64,000 nt of DNA from Polyangiaceae bacterium (GTDB lineage: Bacteria > Myxococcota_A > Polyangia > Polyangiales > Polyangiaceae): assembly GCA_016715885.1 (NCBI GenBank), contig JADJXL010000002.1:372001-436000 (forward strand), read 5' to 3'. Below the pieces are notes generated by a model, which had not been told where the DNA came from, ran no database searches, and saw nothing but the letters and a program-made list of their open reading frames with translations. Position 1 is the first letter of the stretch. Each line of letters starts with the position of its first letter. Both the position numbers and the translations under genes were made by a program. Positions 9,052-19,475 of this stretch are shown here, in pieces.

Positions 9052-9087
9052 TTCGAGCTTGTCCCAAAAATCCACTAACATCTGAGG

Positions 9088-10275
9088 GTGCCACTTCTCC
9101 GTCCTTCTTGGCGTTGGTTTGTCCTACCGCTCGCTTTGGGCGCATTCGTCCCGATCGCCTGCGATGACCGCGGTCTCATCGAAATCGTCGTTCCTCCGGG
9201 CGGATTCGACAACGACGGAGGATTTCCCGATGCGGGAGCTTCGGATGCTGCGTCGGACGGCGATGCCAATGATTGGGACGCCGGCGATGCCGGATTGTCC
9301 CCGGTTCTCGTGGGCGTCACGCCAAACCCTCGTGGAGACGGCAAGCCTGCGATTGGCGATGTCATCGACGCGCGCCTCACCGCGCTTGCTGCTGGTTCAC
9401 GAGGTATCGTCGTCCGCCGAGCTCCAGCGGAAATGCTTTCGGATGCGGCATTGTCACAGCTCGAGACCGAAGCGGGTACGTACGGGAAAAACGGAGTCGC
9501 TGTAACGTTCGTATTCGCCGTCGTCGACGGAATGGCTCGGGGCCTCGAACCGGCACTCATGGGCTTATCGTGGAATGATTCGGCTGTATTCAAGGCAATG
9601 TATGGTCGCATCGATCAGGTGCTCGCGCGTCTTGGTGGTGCGGCTCCGTATTTCCTCATTGGGCGTGATGTCGACGTATTTCTCGCGGCTCATCCGGAAG
9701 AGCGGCCAGCATTCGAGGTTTTCGTCCTCGAGCTCATTTCGTATGTCCGAGCGCACCCGCTTGCTCCGTCCAATTTGCGCGTGGGCGTTGGGTTTTCGTT
9801 TTCGGGCGTGAGTGTGCCCGATTCATCATTTTCCGTGCTGCTCGAAGCGAGTGATGTGGCGGCTTGTTCGTATCTACCGGGCCTGGGAACTGATGCGGCG
9901 GGTTTGGCGAGTAATGTCGCGACGGATGCGGACGTCCTCGTCGAACGGGCAATGGGCAAGCCCATCGTCATCGAGGCGCTCGGGTATCCGTCGTCTGCTG
10001 CCGTGGGCGGTTCGGAGGCGAAGCAGGCGCTGTTTCTCGAAACTTTCTTTACGGCGCTCGGGCCGCGGCGGCCCTATTTCGCATTTGTCAATGTCGAGGG
10101 ACTCCATGATCTTGCTTCCGAGCGTTGTGCGCAGCGTGCGGCGCTCGAGGGACAAGCTGCGGACGGCCCGTGGGCGGCTTACGCGTGTTCGCTCGGGCTT
10201 TTTACTGCGGACAGCCAGCCCAAGCCGGTGTGGCAAGTCTTCTTAAATGGGGCCGCGACATTCGCCTCACCTTGA
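9088..10275 (+). CDS. lipoprotein with Asp-rich tether and TIM-barrel-like body
   Basis: 395 residues, GTG start. The N-terminal hydrophobic segment ends in 'VPIAC' with Cys25; Pro at -3 makes the lipobox atypical. Residues ~33-70 are an Asp/Ala/Gly-rich linker. The rest has alternating strands and helices ('VTFVFAVVDG', 'PIVIEALGYPSS', 'PYFAFVNVEGLHD') reminiscent of glycoside-hydrolase TIM barrels, with Glu in 'IVIEALGYP' in a nucleophile-like setting. No family assignment is possible by eye. The gene is 36 bases from the upstream DUF882 gene. Confidence 0.7.
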   Translation: MPLLRPSWRWFVLPLALGAFVPIACDDRGLIEIVVPPGGFDNDGGFPDAGASDAASDGDANDWDAGDAGLSPVLVGVTPNPRGDGKPAIGDVIDARLTALAAGSRGIVVRRAPAEMLSDAALSQLETEAGTYGKNGVAVTFVFAVVDGMARGLEPALMGLSWNDSAVFKAMYGRIDQVLARLGGAAPYFLIGRDVDVFLAAHPEERPAFEVFVLELISYVRAHPLAPSNLRVGVGFSFSGVSVPDSSFSVLLEASDVAACSYLPGLGTDAAGLASNVATDADVLVERAMGKPIVIEALGYPSSAAVGGSEAKQALFLETFFTALGPRRPYFAFVNVEGLHDLASERCAQRAALEGQAADGPWAAYACSLGLFTADSQPKPVWQVFLNGAATFASP

Positions 10276-10342
10276 TCTGTGTTGTAAGCTCAGGAGGAGT
10301 CGTTGAGCGCCCGGTGATAGCACCAGGGCAGAGGAGCGGGTG

Positions 10343-12397
<2,055 letters not shown>

Positions 12398-12405
12398 CAG
12401 TGCCC

Positions 12406-12513
12406 GGGCTCAGCCCGACGTTTTCCGGCACTCGCGGGACCCCAAACTCGCCCGCTTCGCGGGCTCAGACAGTGGGTCCCCCCCGCAAGCGCCGGAACAT
12501 TCGGGCTGAGCCC
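12406..12513 (+). repeat. nested palindromic element, copy A
   Basis: A four-tier palindrome. Core GCCCGC-TTC-GCGGGC at 12450-12464; next GGGACCC (12436-12442) / GGGTCCC (12474-12480); next TTCCGGC (12423-12429) / GCCGGAA (12491-12497); outer 13-bp arms at 12406-12418 and 12501-12513, perfectly complementary. The core matches copies at 29707 and 45165 almost base for base, whereas the outer arms are unique. Lies 8 bases after the prkA stop. A tail beginning CCCTCAATTC follows and is shared with copy B. Confidence 0.9.
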
Positions 12514-12678
12514 TCAATTCGCAATAAGTGACGAGCTTTTAATTCAACCCCCATCAAACACGCCGCGTCAAATTCCTGAGTGCGCACGCAATTTCGCAAT
12601 TCCCGCAAAACCATTTTCGCGCACGATTTTTCATTTAAAAGGTTTTTCACCGCTCGGTCTTGCGATATATCTCCGATC

Positions 12679-13086
12679 ATGCGTCGCATAGGCGCCCTCG
12701 TAGCATGGTCCTTCTGCCTGTTTGCCCTCGGGTGCGGTAGCTACCTCGGGAGTGCGCAACGTGCCTACCAGGAGGGAAGGTATCTCGAAGCTGCAGAAAA
12801 CCTCGGCGATCACGAAGCCGAGGTGCCTCGGCTTCCGCCTGCGAAACAAGCCAATTACGGGTTGTATCGAGGTTTGTCCCTCATGAGGCTCGGCGATCAC
12901 GATGCCGCCAGCCAGTGGCTCGACTTTGCGGCCAACGTCGAGCAAAAACGACCTGGATCACTCCTCCCTGCGCAACGCCGCGAGCTCGAGGATGCTCGCG
13001 ACAAACTCGCCAAAACCGTCGAAACCGAATCGGCGACAGGCCCGCTCGCGTTGCCGACTCGTCCCGTGAGCGACGAGCAGCCCTGA
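12679..13086 (+). CDS. small lipoprotein with TPR-like helices
   Basis: 135 residues from ATG 12679. Lipobox 'FALGC' with Cys19. The mature part 'SAQRAYQEGRYLEAAENLG' and 'LMRLGDHDAASQWLDFAA' look like tetratricopeptide helices, suggesting a protein-interaction role at the membrane. The open frame continues upstream, but the region 12514-12678 is AT-richer and looks like promoter sequence rather than coding. The lipoprotein starting at 63859 has a similar N-terminal layout (Cys followed by a Tyr and a TPR-like helix). Function unknown. Confidence 0.7.
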   Translation: MRRIGALVAWSFCLFALGCGSYLGSAQRAYQEGRYLEAAENLGDHEAEVPRLPPAKQANYGLYRGLSLMRLGDHDAASQWLDFAANVEQKRPGSLLPAQRRELEDARDKLAKTVETESATGPLALPTRPVSDEQP

Positions 13087-13223
13087 GAAGTCGTCTGCAA
13101 TCCACCTGAACGGATCGCAAGTACAGTCAAAGCAATGGAACGGCTTTTGCCCTGCGATCGTTCGGACGCAGTGCGTAATGGGCGCATCGCGTCGAAATCG
13201 TGTAATGAGCGCTTTGGGCTCTC

Positions 13224-13281
13224 CGGCATATCATTGGTATGCCGAATGGCCCGTGAAGCGTGTTCGAGAGGTTTACGGGCC
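13224..13281. terminator. two hairpins at a convergent junction
   Basis: CGGCATA (13224-13230) / TATGCCG (13238-13244) with a 7-base loop, then GGCCCGT (13248-13254) / ACGGGCC (13275-13281) with a 20-base loop. They sit between the lipoprotein ending at 13086 (+) and the gene ending at 13287 (-), so they may terminate both transcripts. The rest of this 200-base gap holds nothing I recognise. Confidence 0.5.
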
Positions 13282-13286
13282 AAACC

Positions 13287-13562
13287 CTACGATTGATTGT
13301 CCAATTTCGCACGCAATCTGGCTACGCTTTGTTCGAGCGACGTGACCATGCGCCGCAAATCCCGCACTTCGTCCTGCGTCGCCAATCCAAACGACTTTGC
13401 CACGGCCTCTTTTTGTTCGGCAGTAAAGGTTTGCACGCGCCCCGGCATGCTCATCGCCAGCATCACGAGCTTCATGAACCGCTCGTCTTGCATCAGCTTT
13501 GCCACTTGAGGATTCGTGGCGAGCTTCATTCCTTCGGACATGATGCGTTCTTTGATGGACAT
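13287..13562 (-). CDS. small coiled-coil protein, phasin-regulator-like
   Basis: 91 residues. Starts 'MSIKERIMSEGMKLATNPQVAKLM' in two halves and ends in a heptad-like helix ('DEVRDLRRMVTSLEQSVARLRAKL'). This architecture resembles short proteins described as polyhydroxyalkanoate-synthesis-regulator phasins, which are abundant in myxobacteria. A longer frame runs upstream but crosses the divergent promoter region of the next gene. ATG at 13560-13562 faces away from the gene at 13728. Confidence 0.65.
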   Translation of the reverse strand: MSIKERIMSEGMKLATNPQVAKLMQDERFMKLVMLAMSMPGRVQTFTAEQKEAVAKSFGLATQDEVRDLRRMVTSLEQSVARLRAKLDNQS

Positions 13563-13727
13563 ACGCGCGAGCCTAGCAGCATGACGAATCACCGTCATCC
13601 ATGCTTTTGCCTCCGAAGGTCGGTCCCACCGCCGCCACACCAGGGGCGCTAAGGGCTTCCAAGAATTCGCGGCTCGTGTACCCTGTGGCGTCGCGCGACT
13701 CCTACTCACTTGCTCGAGGACCGTTCC

Positions 13728-14588
13728 ATGCTTCGAACTCCGCTGCTTGCTCGTTTCGTCCTTCCGGCGATCACGGCAACGATGTTCTTCGCTTCCGCCG
13801 CGTTCGCTCGGCCCGCTGACGATGCCAAAGAGGGGGATTCCACTGCTGACGAGACGTCCAGTGAAAAAGGCAAAGACGCGGCCGAACCCGAAAACAGCAT
13901 TTGGAACACCACGGAAGACCCCACCAAGGCGTATCGCTACATCGGCGCACGTTATCGTCACGTCATCGTTCCGCAGTTCGTGCTCAATCTCTTCGCCGCT
14001 GGCGGAGCATTGTCTCATGTGCCCATCGCAGGCCTCGAATTCGGCACTCGACGCGATCACATTGAATTGGTGTTTTCACTCTCGTATGCGGACTACGCCA
14101 CCGGCGACTTGATGTTCAAAGGCAAGGACGAGCCCGACATTGGTTACGAAAAAGTGAACAGCGATCTGGGCGTCATCTTCGGCAAGGCCGAGATCCTCTA
14201 CGAAATTCCGCTGGACAAGAAGAGTCGCTTTGCCCTGCTCATCGGCGGCGGCGTCGGAATCGGCGGCGTCATTGGTGATCTTTATCGATCGCAGGCTTAT
14301 CCGCTAGAGCCAGGCGCCGATCCAGCCGACCCTTCGCAGTGGGGGCGCTGCTCGTCCTCCGGGGTTCCCGATGTGGCCTATTGCTCGAATGACAACGAGC
14401 ATTTCGGCAATTATGCGGAACCAAGCTGGATTGGTGGCGGAGCGAAGCCGATCGTGTTTCCGTGGATTGCTTTGCCGCAGGTGAGTTTTCGATACAAGCC
14501 TCTCAGGTTTCTTCAAGCCCGCGTCGACGCGGGACTCGCTTTGAGCTCTGGTTTCTACTTCGGCGGAAGCATTGACTACATTCTCTGA
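13728..14588 (+). CDS. outer-membrane beta-barrel-like protein
   Basis: 286 residues from ATG 13728, with GAGGA upstream. A signal peptide ('RFVLPAITATMFFASAAFA') precedes an acidic Glu/Asp/Ser stretch. The remainder is rich in alternating hydrophobic/aromatic strands ('HVIVPQFVLNLFAAGG', 'IELVFSLSYADYATG', 'FALLIGGGVGIGG') and closes with 'SGFYFGGSIDYIL', a typical C-terminal barrel strand. Two Cys pairs in the loop 'RCSSSGVPDVAYC'. Its 3' end overlaps the start of the large kinase/sigma54 gene by 17 bases, hinting at co-expression. Confidence 0.75.
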   Translation: MLRTPLLARFVLPAITATMFFASAAFARPADDAKEGDSTADETSSEKGKDAAEPENSIWNTTEDPTKAYRYIGARYRHVIVPQFVLNLFAAGGALSHVPIAGLEFGTRRDHIELVFSLSYADYATGDLMFKGKDEPDIGYEKVNSDLGVIFGKAEILYEIPLDKKSRFALLIGGGVGIGGVIGDLYRSQAYPLEPGADPADPSQWGRCSSSGVPDVAYCSNDNEHFGNYAEPSWIGGGAKPIVFPWIALPQVSFRYKPLRFLQARVDAGLALSSGFYFGGSIDYIL

Positions 14589-17500
14589 CGCTCGCACCCA
14601 AGGCTCCGTCTTGCTCTTTCCGCCTCGATACGAGCCCATTGCTGCACTCGGCAAGGGTGGTGGTGGTGAAGTTTGGTCCGCAAAGGATCGCGCAACGGGC
14701 TTTGACGTTGCTCTGAAGGTCCTCGCCCCAGACGCCAATGAAGCCGAAATGCTGGCGCTCGTGCGCGAAGCCATTGCCATGTCCGGCCTCGAGGGGCTCG
14801 GCGTGCCGCGCATTCTCGGTTTTGGACGGCTGCCCGATAGCTCGAGGGCCTATCTCGTTCGCGAGCTCGTCCCCGGAGAATCCCTTGCGGATTGCTTGAC
14901 CGACCAAGCTGACCCGTCTCGATGCTTATCGGCCATTGCGCAAACCGCGGATCAACTCACGCGGCTGCACCGCGCATCATTTCTTCATGGCGACCTCAAG
15001 CCCGCCAACATCATCGTCGGGCCCGACGGTCACGCGACCCTCGTCGACCTCGGGCTCGCCGCAACGCTGCGTGACGGCGGCGAGCGTCCCACTGGTTTGA
15101 CGCCACGTTACGCGGCTCCCGAGCTGTTTGCGGGTCACGCGATCACCGTTCGTGCCGAAGTGTTTGCCCTGGGGGTTACGCTTGGTGAAACCCTCGCTGC
15201 TGTTCGCTCGAGGCTCGATCCCTCCGTCGCAAACGCGCTCGAAGACGTCGTGCACCGAGCGACCGATCGTGACCCGCTCGCTCGATTTCCCAGCGCCGAC
15301 GAGCTTGCAAGTGCCATTCGCGCCGCAGCCGGCCTTCCTTCGCACGACCTCGATCGCAGCGTGTTTGCTTGGCCCATCATCGGCCTCGATGCCCTCGCAA
15401 GCACGCTCGATATGCGTGTCGAAGCGCTCCGTGAAGGCGGTGGTCTCGTCGTCACCGGTGCTGCGGGATCTGGAAAAACCACGCTTCTTCGACGGCTCGC
15501 ATGGTGGCTCGGCGTCAAAGGTCGGGCCGCTTGTTTCATCGAAGCTTCACTCGCGCCCGACCCTGGACGAGCTCTCGATCTCGAGCTTTCTGCCTTTGCG
15601 AAGGATGCTTCTCCGTTCGTGCTCGTCGACGACGCAGACAGGCTCGATACGTCTCGGCTCCAGCGTCTTGCTGCGCTTCGCGAAGCCGGTGCGCGCTTGA
15701 TCGTTACCTTTGATCCTTCCCACCTCGCGAGTTTGCCCGGACCAACCTTCGAGCTCTTCGATGCGCCGCTCCTCGATGAAACTGTCGCGCGCGAGCTCGT
15801 GCAGCGGGCGATTCCGTCGATCGGTGACGTCGTTGCGGATCACGTGGCGCGTCGAGCTGGCTATCTGCCCGGAAAGATTCGGCAAATCGTCGATGCCATC
15901 GCACGCGCACCCGTCGCGAGCGTCGCGGATGTCGATCGCATTTTGGCCGAGCATCGTGATCGTCGCACGGATCGCGAACGCGTCGTCGACTTGCTCGATC
16001 GTGGGCACTTCGAAGAAGCCGCCGAAGTGCTCGAACACCTCGCCGATGATTCATCGCCGCTCGTCGCGATCGCCCGGGCACGGCTATTCACGAATCGAGG
16101 CGAACCGCGTCGAGCGATCGCCGAGCTCGATCGCGTGCGCGACGAAGTTTTGGATGCGAACGACGTCGAGCTCTCCAGTGCGTATTGCCTTCACGCTTCG
16201 CGGGCGTTTCTTCGCGCGGGAGATCACGCGGCTGCAGAAAAGCTTGCTGAAGAGGCGCTCGAGCAAACGGGAATTCGAGCTGCGAGCGATGATGATGCGC
16301 CCCTCGACAAACCCGATGGCGCCAAGGCTCGGGCGCTTCTTTCCATCGCTGCGGATGCGCTTGCCGTGATGGGTTTGTCCCAGAGCTTCGCGGCTCGGCA
16401 TGACGAAGGAAAACGCACACTCGGGCGCAGTGTGCGTCTTGCGCGAACGCTTGCGGAGCCTCGCATTCTTTCCGTCGCGTTGGGATCGCTTGCATTTGCG
16501 CTTCAGCGGGACGCGCAGCTCGATGCGGCAAAGGTCGCGTACGAAGAGGCGCTCGAAGCTGCCGAGAAGGCGGGCGATGCGGGCAGCGTGGCCACGACAC
16601 GCCTGAATCTCGCGGGCATTGCGAAGAATCGCGGCGACATTGCCGCAGCGCTCGTGCACCTCGAAGCCGCCGTCGACATGGGGCAACGTTCGGGGCGCGT
16701 TGCGACGTTGCGTCAAGCGCTGTTGAACCTGGCGAACCTCGATCTGTACCTGGGACGTCTGGTGCATGCCCGGGTTTCGATTGACGAACTCGTTCGGCAA
16801 CGTGAGGACTTGGGGCCTCATTTGCGAGCGCAGCTCCTTTCGCTCGAAGCTGAACACGCGAGTTTGTCCGGGAACCATGCGACAGCCGAGCGCCTTTGCG
16901 CGGCGTGTGCCGATGCTTGGGAAGCGCTTGGTCGATTGGACGATGCGGCGGAGGCGCGGCTCGAGCGGGTGCTTTCCGCTGCGGCGCTGCGTAGTGTCGA
17001 TCCGCGCGTGCTCGATGGGGAGATCGATCGGGCGGCGTTGGCGCTAGGAGGTGGATCGGCGCATCGGCCGCTGCTTTTGCTTGCGCGAGCGCGAGTGGCT
17101 GCGCTGCGTGGGGACGAGCGAGCATCGGCTTCGGCGTATGACGAAGCGCTCGAAGTGGCGCGAGCATCGGGGCAGCGGGACTTTGTCGTGCGCGTGCTCG
17201 ATGCGCGTGCGAACCTTCACGAGGACGGGGGCAAACCGATGTTGGCGCGGCGCGATCGTGAAGCGGCGCTCGAAGTGCTCGAAGGAATTGCGACGCTTCT
17301 TCCGCGGGATTTGCGCGAAGTTTTTTGGGACGAACCTCGTCGGCGCAGTTTGCGAAGCGCGTGTTTGCCCGTGGGCACGTTTGGCGTGGCGACGCTTGGG
17401 AGTGGGCACAGCTCTGCGACGTTCACGGCTCCGCGGCACATTCCGACGGAAGAGCGATTGGCGCGTATTCTCGAGATCAACCGGGCGATTGCCGGTGAAA

Positions 17501-19122
17501 TCGACTTGGCAAGGCTTCTCGACAAAGCAACCGAGCATGCCATTGCGCTCTTGGGGGCCGAGCGCGGATTCGTTTTGCTGAAAAGTGGTTATGGTGTCGA
17601 TGAATCTTCGTCGACCGCTTCGGGTGAAGCGCCCGTGCTTGCGTTTTCGGTGCATGCATTTCGGGGCCGCGAGGGAGACGACCCTCACGCTCGTTTTTCG
17701 CAGTCCATTGCGGAGCGAGTCGTCCAAACGGGTGAACCCATTGCGACGGTGAGTGCGCGAGACGATGCGCGCATGGCCGATTATGTCTCCGTGCACCAGC
17801 TCATGCTTCAATCCATTGCGTGCGTGCCCATTCGAGCGCGTAGTGGAGGCGTGATTGGTGCCCTGTACCTCGAAACGCGACTCAGTCCAGCGGCAGGGTT
17901 TGCCCAAGAGCTGCCCACGCTGAGCGCGCTTGCGGAGCAGGTTGCGATTGCGATTGAAACGGCGCGTCTCGTGGGGGAAAACGCGCGTCGTGCCAGCGAG
18001 CTCGAGAAAAAGAGCGTCGAATTGGAGAAAGCGAATCAAGAGCTCGAAGCGGCCCGTGCCGAGCTCGAGGAGCTCTTGGGGCACCGCACGCAACAGCTCG
18101 AAGCGACGCGTCGCGATTTGCGATCGGCAAGGGCCGTCATCAAAGGGCATTTTGGTTATGAAGGGCTCGTAGGGCGTAGCGAGGCCATGCGGCGCGTGTA
18201 TGCGCTCATCGATCGCGTCAAGGACACCGACGTTCCCGTGCTGATCATGGGCGAGAGCGGTACGGGCAAGGAAGTCGTCGCTCGGGCCATTCACAATGCC
18301 GGATCGCGAGGGAAAAAGCCGTTCGTGGGGATCAACGTCGGCGCGATACCGGAACATCTTTTGGAGAGCGAGTTATTCGGTCACGTGCGTGGAGCATTCA
18401 CGGGGGCGGATCGGGACCGCCGAGGGCTCTTTCGCGAGGCGACCGGAGGCACCATTTTGCTCGACGAGATTGGCGAAATGCCGGCCAAGATGCAAGCGGG
18501 GCTCCTGCGGGTTTTACAGGAAAAAGTAGTTCGTCCTGTTGGAGGGACGCGCGAAGAGCCGGTATCCGTTCGCGTCATTGCGGCGACCCATCGAGATTTG
18601 GGGTCCATGGTGGAGGCGGGGACGTTTCGCGAGGATCTTTTTTATCGGCTGGATGTGGTGAAGGTGCATGTGCCGCCGCTGCGCGAGCGAATCGAGGACA
18701 TTCCGCTGCTCATTGATCATTTTTTGGGGATTTTTGCTGCGCGTTATGGTCGCGAACGGCGGAGCGTATCGCGAGCGGCATTGACAAAACTCAGAAACCA
18801 TGGGTATCCCGGCAATGTCCGGCAGCTCGAGAACATCCTTCTCAATGCCTGGGTTTTGTCCGATCGCCCCGAGCTCGACGTCGACGATTTCGAGCTGACG
18901 GAATCGCGGCCAGTCGCCCGGTCGGCGTCCGCTGTTGATTCTGCGAGTGGCGTGGAAAGTGCACGCAAAGTCGTTTCACTCGAAGCGCACAAGGCGGACG
19001 AGCGTGATCGCATTCTAGCGGCGCTTCAGACGGCGAGCTGGAACCGCGTGAAAGCTGCGAAACTCGTCGGTTTGCCGCGACGTACCTTTTATCGGCGTCT
19101 CAAGGAGTACGGTATTCAATGA
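14572..19122 (+). CDS. kinase - P-loop ATPase - TPR - GAF - sigma54 AAA+ - Fis-HTH regulator
   Basis: 1516 residues. Order: Hanks-type kinase domain (~15-260) with G-loop 'GKGGGGEVW', Lys49, 'HGDLKPANI' (Asp141) and 'DLG' (Asp159); P-loop ATPase with 'GAAGSGKTT' (Lys302) and 'LVDDAD' (~351); a long helical TPR-like region (~480-950); GAF (~963-1133); coiled coil (~1135-1188); sigma54-activator AAA+ with 'GESGTGKE' (~1226), 'GAFTGA' (~1274) and 'LLDEIGEM' (~1296); Fis-type HTH ending 'RRTFYRRLKEYGIQ'. It is predicted to bind DNA and remodel sigma54-RNA polymerase in response to signals read by the N-terminal modules. The first codon appears to be TTG 14572 inside the preceding gene; another TTG near 14611 is possible. 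Confidence 0.93.
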   Translation: MTTFSDARTQGSVLLFPPRYEPIAALGKGGGGEVWSAKDRATGFDVALKVLAPDANEAEMLALVREAIAMSGLEGLGVPRILGFGRLPDSSRAYLVRELVPGESLADCLTDQADPSRCLSAIAQTADQLTRLHRASFLHGDLKPANIIVGPDGHATLVDLGLAATLRDGGERPTGLTPRYAAPELFAGHAITVRAEVFALGVTLGETLAAVRSRLDPSVANALEDVVHRATDRDPLARFPSADELASAIRAAAGLPSHDLDRSVFAWPIIGLDALASTLDMRVEALREGGGLVVTGAAGSGKTTLLRRLAWWLGVKGRAACFIEASLAPDPGRALDLELSAFAKDASPFVLVDDADRLDTSRLQRLAALREAGARLIVTFDPSHLASLPGPTFELFDAPLLDETVARELVQRAIPSIGDVVADHVARRAGYLPGKIRQIVDAIARAPVASVADVDRILAEHRDRRTDRERVVDLLDRGHFEEAAEVLEHLADDSSPLVAIARARLFTNRGEPRRAIAELDRVRDEVLDANDVELSSAYCLHASRAFLRAGDHAAAEKLAEEALEQTGIRAASDDDAPLDKPDGAKARALLSIAADALAVMGLSQSFAARHDEGKRTLGRSVRLARTLAEPRILSVALGSLAFALQRDAQLDAAKVAYEEALEAAEKAGDAGSVATTRLNLAGIAKNRGDIAAALVHLEAAVDMGQRSGRVATLRQALLNLANLDLYLGRLVHARVSIDELVRQREDLGPHLRAQLLSLEAEHASLSGNHATAERLCAACADAWEALGRLDDAAEARLERVLSAAALRSVDPRVLDGEIDRAALALGGGSAHRPLLLLARARVAALRGDERASASAYDEALEVARASGQRDFVVRVLDARANLHEDGGKPMLARRDREAALEVLEGIATLLPRDLREVFWDEPRRRSLRSACLPVGTFGVATLGSGHSSATFTAPRHIPTEERLARILEINRAIAGEIDLARLLDKATEHAIALLGAERGFVLLKSGYGVDESSSTASGEAPVLAFSVHAFRGREGDDPHARFSQSIAERVVQTGEPIATVSARDDARMADYVSVHQLMLQSIACVPIRARSGGVIGALYLETRLSPAAGFAQELPTLSALAEQVAIAIETARLVGENARRASELEKKSVELEKANQELEAARAELEELLGHRTQQLEATRRDLRSARAVIKGHFGYEGLVGRSEAMRRVYALIDRVKDTDVPVLIMGESGTGKEVVARAIHNAGSRGKKPFVGINVGAIPEHLLESELFGHVRGAFTGADRDRRGLFREATGGTILLDEIGEMPAKMQAGLLRVLQEKVVRPVGGTREEPVSVRVIAATHRDLGSMVEAGTFREDLFYRLDVVKVHVPPLRERIEDIPLLIDHFLGIFAARYGRERRSVSRAALTKLRNHGYPGNVRQLENILLNAWVLSDRPELDVDDFELTESRPVARSASAVDSASGVESARKVVSLEAHKADERDRILAALQTASWNRVKAAKLVGLPRRTFYRRLKEYGIQ

Positions 19123-19376
19123 CCACCGAACAATCGGCCCTGGCTGCTCTCGTCGACGGTGTGGCACTGCCCGCGGACGATGCGCGTAATTTGTGGAAGC
19201 GGTTCAGCGATTACATGGGCGAGCATCGAGGTGACTTGGCGGGTTTCGCCAAAAATAGCGGTTTCATCCGAATCGCGCCGGAATATCGGAACGGAAAAGC
19301 CGTGCTCGTCGCGTACACCAAAGAGCCTCCGCCGCGTGCATCCGGCCAGCCCAAGAAAAAAGCGAAGAAGCGCTGA
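19119..19376 (+). CDS. small basic protein coupled to the large regulator
   Basis: 85 residues, ATG 19119 overlapping the preceding stop as ATGA, the usual sign of translational coupling. N-terminal helices ('AARNLWKRFSDYMG'-like region around residues 20-35) and a Lys-rich end ('QPKKKAKKR'). No family recognised. The link to the kinase/sigma54 regulator suggests a partner or modulator, but nothing in the sequence shows this directly. Confidence 0.6.
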   Translation: MTTEQSALAALVDGVALPADDARNLWKRFSDYMGEHRGDLAGFAKNSGFIRIAPEYRNGKAVLVAYTKEPPPRASGQPKKKAKKR

Positions 19377-19475
19377 AGGGCAGGGGGATGTTTGCATGAG
19401 ACCGCTGTGTCGAGGCCATCAACTTCACGCTGGACTCGCCCACGGGCGACTGGTATTGCTATTCGGGAGGACCGT

